Source: PGYT01 sp963675055 (GTDB lineage: Bacteria; Bacteroidota; Ignavibacteria; Ignavibacteriales; Melioribacteraceae). Taken from it: a DNA stretch of 64,000 bases. Position 1 is the first letter of the stretch. Each line of letters starts with the position of its first letter. Shown here one piece after another: positions 60,801 through 64,000 of this stretch. The position numbers and the translations under genes were made by a program. Below the pieces are notes generated by a model. That model saw only the letters and a program-made list of their open reading frames with translations, made no database searches and had not been told where the DNA came from. The stretch is from contig CAXXJE010000004.1 of assembly GCA_963675055.2 (NCBI GenBank), positions 558,001 to 622,000 of the forward strand. The letters are read 5' to 3'.

Positions 60801-61485
60801 TAATAACCGGTGCAACAGAATACTCGACGTATCGCTCGATGTTCTGAGGATTTTTTATTAAACACTCTTTTTTAATACTATTTTCATTTTCCGATAAACC
60901 CGAATCTTTAGTAGACTTCCAAATTAAATTGCGTCCGACAATTGTACTCAAATCAAGTCCAACTGAATTTTTCAGAGAAAGTCCGGTAAGTTCCTCACCT
61001 TTCGAGTTCATGAAAAGTATTTTACCTCTACTATCGATAGAGATTACAGTATCACTAATACTACTTAATGTTGTTGAAAGAAGAATTTCTCTGTCCAATA
61101 ATTCGTTTTCGAGTTTGCTTTTAGATAAACAGATTTGTAATGCGGAAGCAAGCTCAAACTCTTCGAATGGTTTACGCAAGTAAGAGAATGGTCCGGTTGC
61201 CATAGCCCTACGCATTGTAAGTTCATCGCTATAGGCAGTAAGAAAAATAAAGGGGATACCGTATTTCTCACGAATAATTTTTCCAGTCTCAATACCATCC
61301 ATAGTTCCTTCCAGCATGATATCGAGTAAAATAACATCGGGTTCAATACTGTTAAGGGCCTTTAGAACTTTCTCGCCGGATGAAAGAATATCAAGCACCT
61401 GATAGCCCAGCTCAATAAGTCTTTCCCTTATTTCGAGGGCAACTATCCTTTCATCTTCTACTATAAGTATCTTTTCTCGGCTCAT
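57898..61485 (-). CDS. Giant soluble hybrid kinase: REC, several PAS, GAF, HisKA, HATPase
   Basis: A 1195-residue kinase without membrane spans. A receiver domain (1-~120: ILIVEDERIVALEIRE, DVILLDIMLEGTMDGIE, SYLRKPFEEFEL) is followed by a series of PAS units: ~130-250 (LSSISDTVISIDSRGKILFMN), ~258-380 (IEFEERITSLSEYAG, NDFSRPWFDEDGNVIGSI), ~385-505 (NAHDAIIIFEPEGEIILEVNKRA) and ~545-665 (DDAILRIDKNLIILYANPAI). A GAF domain is at ~675-830 (GVDRIYIFQDETDLTGF, LALIPIFSEEKFWGIIGFDD) and a PAS at ~845-960 (PEPFYLIHQDAKIADCN). HisKA has FVSMVSHEFRTPLSTILSSIE near 985, and the ATPase follows (LLSNSIKYTPYG, VIDQGIGI, EPGTGLGLAITKR). All kinase boxes are intact. It sits between two REC-LytTR genes and overlaps one of them, so it is the probable hub of the cluster. 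Confidence 0.92.
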   Translation of the reverse strand: MSREKILIVEDERIVALEIRERLIELGYQVLDILSSGEKVLKALNSIEPDVILLDIMLEGTMDGIETGKIIREKYGIPFIFLTAYSDELTMRRAMATGPFSYLRKPFEEFELASALQICLSKSKLENELLDREILLSTTLSSISDTVISIDSRGKILFMNSKGEELTGLSLKNSVGLDLSTIVGRNLIWKSTKDSGLSENENSIKKECLIKNPQNIERYVEYSVAPVINSKLPDDNGFVITIKDITDRRIAESKIIEFEERITSLSEYAGIALYNYNSVTKRYDYISSIIETITGYSYKEFRTLKFVDILVHCEIIKPKNIEDPKDVAEDWYSGKIHEYQSDLLIRKKNGETTWVNDFSRPWFDEDGNVIGSIGMIQDINDKKISEKNLIQSEKEYRGLFENAHDAIIIFEPEGEIILEVNKRACEVYGFDKGELIGESLIKFSKDPQRGHSQVENTLRVGTNHNFETVQYNRNKDEIIFEVNASVVVYKEQKAILSINHDITERKRSEEQLKEYQNHLEELVSKRTKALQESETQFRTLAQNIDDAILRIDKNLIILYANPAIEKVTNKEIETVQGEHLSNIGLETEFESNIVNIIEAVFVTESKSRFEIKVKNDIWLDCNIVPEFNNEGKIKSVLISAREISDIKNAEDMIRRRDNLLQAISNGSMILISENSLDKALYNTIEHVGRSTGVDRIYIFQDETDLTGFNSFSQRYEWTSRDVEPELFNEAFQSFTIDRSGFEEWYDELREGSAVYGSSRIFTEKQSFYLKRRKVESLALIPIFSEEKFWGIIGFDDCKTQKTWSIGEIAALFTLAGNIGSAIRRWEVEKEIKLSNDRWRNLFEYAPEPFYLIHQDAKIADCNNAAIRLLNKSKKELVGTQILDTKLIPKEQSDDFWKSINECKKGKQAYIGEFRIKTNRNSTRIVELRTFPIKLMNQDLILISAHDISLRIKAESEIRNALDKAIELNELKSRFVSMVSHEFRTPLSTILSSIELIDIIGVSMSENEKKDHFTKIINSIDYMTDMLNDVITINRADSGKLVAKRKMVELVDFTLQIIDDLIISTGDDVDVNYEVNKDKFETLIDEKLFRQILTNLLSNSIKYTPYGKSIDCHLEISDNSFEIKVIDQGIGIPQSELEEIFSPFHRASNIKNEPGTGLGLAITKRSVETLGGSIEVYSEIEKGTTFTVKLPIITEI

Positions 61486-61628
61486 AATTTATAGAGGAAC
61501 TCGCCTGATTTTATAAAATGATAATTGAATCCAGGTAAATTTATTAAAAGCAAATGAAAATTGTTGCGAGAAATGTATCTTTCCGGTAAGATCCTACAGT
61601 AAAAGATTTGTGAATAATTTTCAATTAT

Positions 61629-62387
61629 TTAGCTATGAAAACTATCTGTAATTCTCGAAGCATATTGTTTTGTAATGACGAATGGTTCCGATACATCCTG
61701 TAAAAACAGTCTGTATGATTTATTAAACCATTTTTCAACTTTTTGAACTGAATTAAGATTGATCATTGTATTCTTATTTATACGTATAAAAACTTCAGGA
61801 GGTAGAAGATTTTCCCAGTTTTTAAGCAGTTTCCTAACCATAATTTTATTTTTGTCATCGATGAACAAGTAGGAAGAAGAACCATCTGCTATAATATATT
61901 TTATATCCTTAACCAATACAAAATTTGCTGAGGAATCCCCCGGCAGAAATAATCTTTGGTCAAGCGAATATTTTTTCTCGGAATTCCCATCCGAATCCGT
62001 AAGTTCAGTTTCCCTTATTCTGCTTTTATTTATTCTTACCTTCACAACTTCGAGCAGATCTTTAATATGGAAAGGTTTTGTCAGGTAGTCGTCGGCACCA
62101 AGATTCATACCCTTCCTCAAGTCATCCATTTCTACTTTAGCAGTAAGAAATACAAAAGGTATAGTTTTAAACTTTTTACTTGTATTAATATCCTCAAGAA
62201 TTTTGTAACCGTTGGTGTCGGGCAGCATTATATCACAAATTATTAAATCGGGATTTTCCTCCACGATCAATTCAATTCCCTCTTTGCCTGTGCCCGCTCC
62301 AACTGCATGATAGCCGTGTGCACTTAAAATTTTTATTAGATTATCCCTTACGGAAGAATCATCTTCAATTATAACTATACTGTCCAT
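61629..62387 (-). CDS. LytTR-type response regulator (second copy)
   Basis: A 252-residue paralogue of the regulator at 57152. The receiver has SIVIIEDDSSVRDNLIKIL, phospho-Asp in PDLIICDIMLPDTNGY near 54, and Lys in DDYLTKPFHIKDLLE. The LytTR domain begins near 145 (DQRLFLPGDSSANFVLVKDIKYIIADGSSSYL, KIMVRKLLKNWENLLP, VFIRINKNTMINLNSV). The FIRIxxxxMINxxxV pattern is kept. It probably answers to the same hybrid kinase as the first copy, since both genes flank it. The gap to the next gene (Na/Pi cotransporter) is 52 bp in the same direction, so the two may be co-transcribed. Confidence 0.92.
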   Translation of the reverse strand: MDSIVIIEDDSSVRDNLIKILSAHGYHAVGAGTGKEGIELIVEENPDLIICDIMLPDTNGYKILEDINTSKKFKTIPFVFLTAKVEMDDLRKGMNLGADDYLTKPFHIKDLLEVVKVRINKSRIRETELTDSDGNSEKKYSLDQRLFLPGDSSANFVLVKDIKYIIADGSSSYLFIDDKNKIMVRKLLKNWENLLPPEVFIRINKNTMINLNSVQKVEKWFNKSYRLFLQDVSEPFVITKQYASRITDSFHS

Positions 62388-62439
62388 AATACTTCGCTTA
62401 ATAGTGTGAGAACTAAATTATTTGGATTCCCCTAGTTCT

Positions 62440-64000
62440 TTATAGTGTATTTTCTTCAAAAAAATCGGAACTATCGCCGTCTTCCACATCCGGCACATAA
62501 TCCAGTAATGTATCTGTCTTAATATACAATAATTCTGCAATAGTTATCAATCTTTCACAAATCCTTGCGACCAGCGCACTGTCATTGATAAGTGAAGTGG
62601 CCATGCTGCTCGATATCTTTCTGTTTCTTATCAATTCATCAAGCCTGCCATTAACAAGTACATCATGCTGCCGTGCCTTGGCCTGCAGTTTCAACAGTTT
62701 CGAATTTTGTTCTTTGATGTTTTCAACATTTTGTGTTCTGTAAATTTCTCTCATCACTTTTGCAATTTTCAACCTGAGTATATTATACTCATTTTTAATA
62801 TCCGGATTATCGGATAAGCAGTAAGTTGAAATGTTATCCTGGATATTCCTTAAGTGCTTGATAATTTCTATCATATATCTGTTCGCAATTCTCACCTGGT
62901 TGATTATAGATACATCCCCCTCACTTAATTGATACGATTGTATAAGTGTAGCATATTTAATGATCTTACTGTATATCAATTTAATTTTCCGGTAGTATAC
63001 ATCATCGATATCTATATGGATTATTTCGGTTGAGTTTTTTACAATCTCTTTAAGTTTTATATCGGATAAAATATCATCCCTGTGAATATTAATCCCGTGC
63101 GCTATAATCTCAAATGCATTATCAAACAGGTGCCTCGATTCCTTTATGAAAGCAGGAATGGCCGATTCAGGATATTTCAGTACAGCCTTCGACAGATACT
63201 TAGGTTTCGCAATATCGTCATCCTCCCCGGTCTTGATAACACTTTCCAAAATTCGAACAAGGAGCGGTATAAGCGGCAGCATAATTAATACACCTACGAT
63301 ATTAAACAGCGTGTGAAACATTGAAAGCTTGAATAAATAATCCCCCGAAGCAATACCGACAACCTCGGAAATTCGATCCACTATCCAGCGAAATTCACCA
63401 ATCAAAAGCATTGCCAGAATACCGGTTATCAGGTTAAATACCAGATGTGCACCGGCCAGCCTTCTGCCGCCAATACCTGAACTGATGGAACCGATGATTG
63501 CGGTTACAGTAGTGCCGATATTTGCACCAATTGCCATTGCAAGGCTATTTTCATAGGTAATCTGCCCGGTTGAAAGAGCTGCAAGTATTAATGCCAGTGA
63601 AGCATGACTTGACTGCATTAGTACAGTTGCCGTAATTCCAATCAGAGTAAAGAATAGAAGTCCCCAAAATCCTGTCATTGAAAATTGCTTAAGATCAAAA
63701 TTCTGCTGATAAGCCTCGAAACCTGTTTTCATATAATGGATACCCAGGAAAAGAAATCCTATACCTGCCAGGACATACCCCGCCCCTTTTATCTTAGTAT
63801 TAGATTGAAGAACCAGAATTACGCCAAACACAATCAGTGGCAAAGCAAAAGAAGATATGTTTAACTTCAATCCGAAGAATGATATTAGCCATGCACCGCT
63901 CGTAGTACCGATATTAGCACCGAAGATTATTCCAATTCCGGAGGCAAGATCAATTATTCCTGCACCTATGAAAGAAATACTCATCAGTGCTACAAGTGAG
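62440..64000 (-). CDS. Na/phosphate cotransporter family protein with PhoU-like C-terminus, 5' truncated by window edge
   Basis: An inner-membrane transporter of the NptA/PNaS family. The frame is open to base 64000 (SLVAL precedes the Met at 63984), and by comparison with known proteins about 60 N-terminal residues, including the first QSSSA-type motif, lie outside the window. Visible: the inverted repeat of transport motifs, GIIFGANIGTTSGAWLISFFG early and MQSSHASLALILAAL ... AMAIGANIGTTVTAIIGS later. There are about eight membrane helices, then a helical cytosolic PhoU-like region (~270-500: ARQHDVLVNGRLDELIR, INDSALVARICERLITIAE). It probably moves Na+ and phosphate. Its place behind a LytTR regulator suggests regulated phosphate uptake, an inference. 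Confidence 0.9.
   Translation of the reverse strand, partial: SLVALMSISFIGAGIIDLASGIGIIFGANIGTTSGAWLISFFGLKLNISSFALPLIVFGVILVLQSNTKIKGAGYVLAGIGFLFLGIHYMKTGFEAYQQNFDLKQFSMTGFWGLLFFTLIGITATVLMQSSHASLALILAALSTGQITYENSLAMAIGANIGTTVTAIIGSISSGIGGRRLAGAHLVFNLITGILAMLLIGEFRWIVDRISEVVGIASGDYLFKLSMFHTLFNIVGVLIMLPLIPLLVRILESVIKTGEDDDIAKPKYLSKAVLKYPESAIPAFIKESRHLFDNAFEIIAHGINIHRDDILSDIKLKEIVKNSTEIIHIDIDDVYYRKIKLIYSKIIKYATLIQSYQLSEGDVSIINQVRIANRYMIEIIKHLRNIQDNISTYCLSDNPDIKNEYNILRLKIAKVMREIYRTQNVENIKEQNSKLLKLQAKARQHDVLVNGRLDELIRNRKISSSMATSLINDSALVARICERLITIAELLYIKTDTLLDYVPDVEDGDSSDFFEENTL

Overview
The window looks like chromosomal DNA from an Ignavibacteria/Bacteroidota-type organism. The evidence is a type IX secretion C-terminal sorting domain with a YPNPFNP motif, several TonB receptors and DUF4249-, PorV- and DUF4835-like envelope proteins, a promoter of the Bacteroidota form (TTG-N20-TAnnTTTG) before the only tRNA, AT-rich intergenic DNA and frequent TTG/GTG starts. 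Both ends cut through genes: a secreted T9SS cargo protein on the left and a Na/phosphate cotransporter on the right.

Layout. 0-14 kb: T9SS cargo, an XRE-type double-HTH regulator with a possible 30-residue membrane peptide, a TonB-type barrel, a membrane histidine kinase, a secreted esterase, a small ABC unit, then a minus-strand operon of a MauE/DoxX-thioredoxin fusion with two secreted nine-cysteine paralogues, a CotH lipoprotein and a metal-binding secreted protein. 14-19.5 kb: a conserved unknown 594-residue protein, a cNMP-binding protein, tRNA-Ala(GGC) followed by about 5.4 tandem 135-bp repeats that each carry the last 16 nt of the tRNA, and a PhoD-type phosphatase. 19.5-26.5 kb: a candidate ceramide (sphingolipid) locus with an NAD-dependent reductase (CerR-like), serine palmitoyltransferase (Spt-like) and a GNAT acyltransferase (CerS-like). 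It is tangled with a gap-free 524-bp duplication that left one intact and one broken copy each of a DUF123 nuclease gene and the reductase gene. 26.5-32.4 kb: HEAT-cyclophilin, DUF4835 and PorV-like genes and a frameshifted HHH/barrel gene.

32.4-47.5 kb is a citrate block: isocitrate dehydrogenase, an HD-like protein, aconitase, a small membrane protein, MmgE/PrpD, a fused citrate lyase gamma-beta subunit (CitD-CitE), and citrate lyase alpha (CitF). These are followed by a patatin, a TonB/DUF4249 pair and acetyl-CoA synthetase. Together they could interconvert 2-oxoglutarate, isocitrate and citrate, cleave citrate to oxaloacetate plus acetate, and activate the acetate. 47.5-64 kb is a dense minus-strand signalling block: a PAS/GAF kinase, a beta-propeller SpoIIE phosphatase, a GAF SpoIIE phosphatase, a REC-kinase hybrid, two REC-LytTR regulators, a 1195-residue multi-PAS hybrid kinase and the Na/Pi cotransporter.

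The most unusual signals are the tRNA-Ala 3'-end repeat array, which resembles the tyrT repeat organisation known from E. coli and whose period of 45 codons keeps a very basic reading frame open; the paired Cys9 secreted proteins with their own redox membrane protein; the ceramide locus with its reciprocal decay of duplicated neighbours; and the CitD-CitE fusion with a perfect 17-bp palindrome upstream of its gene set. All functional names rest on recognising motifs and gene order by eye; no database search was run.
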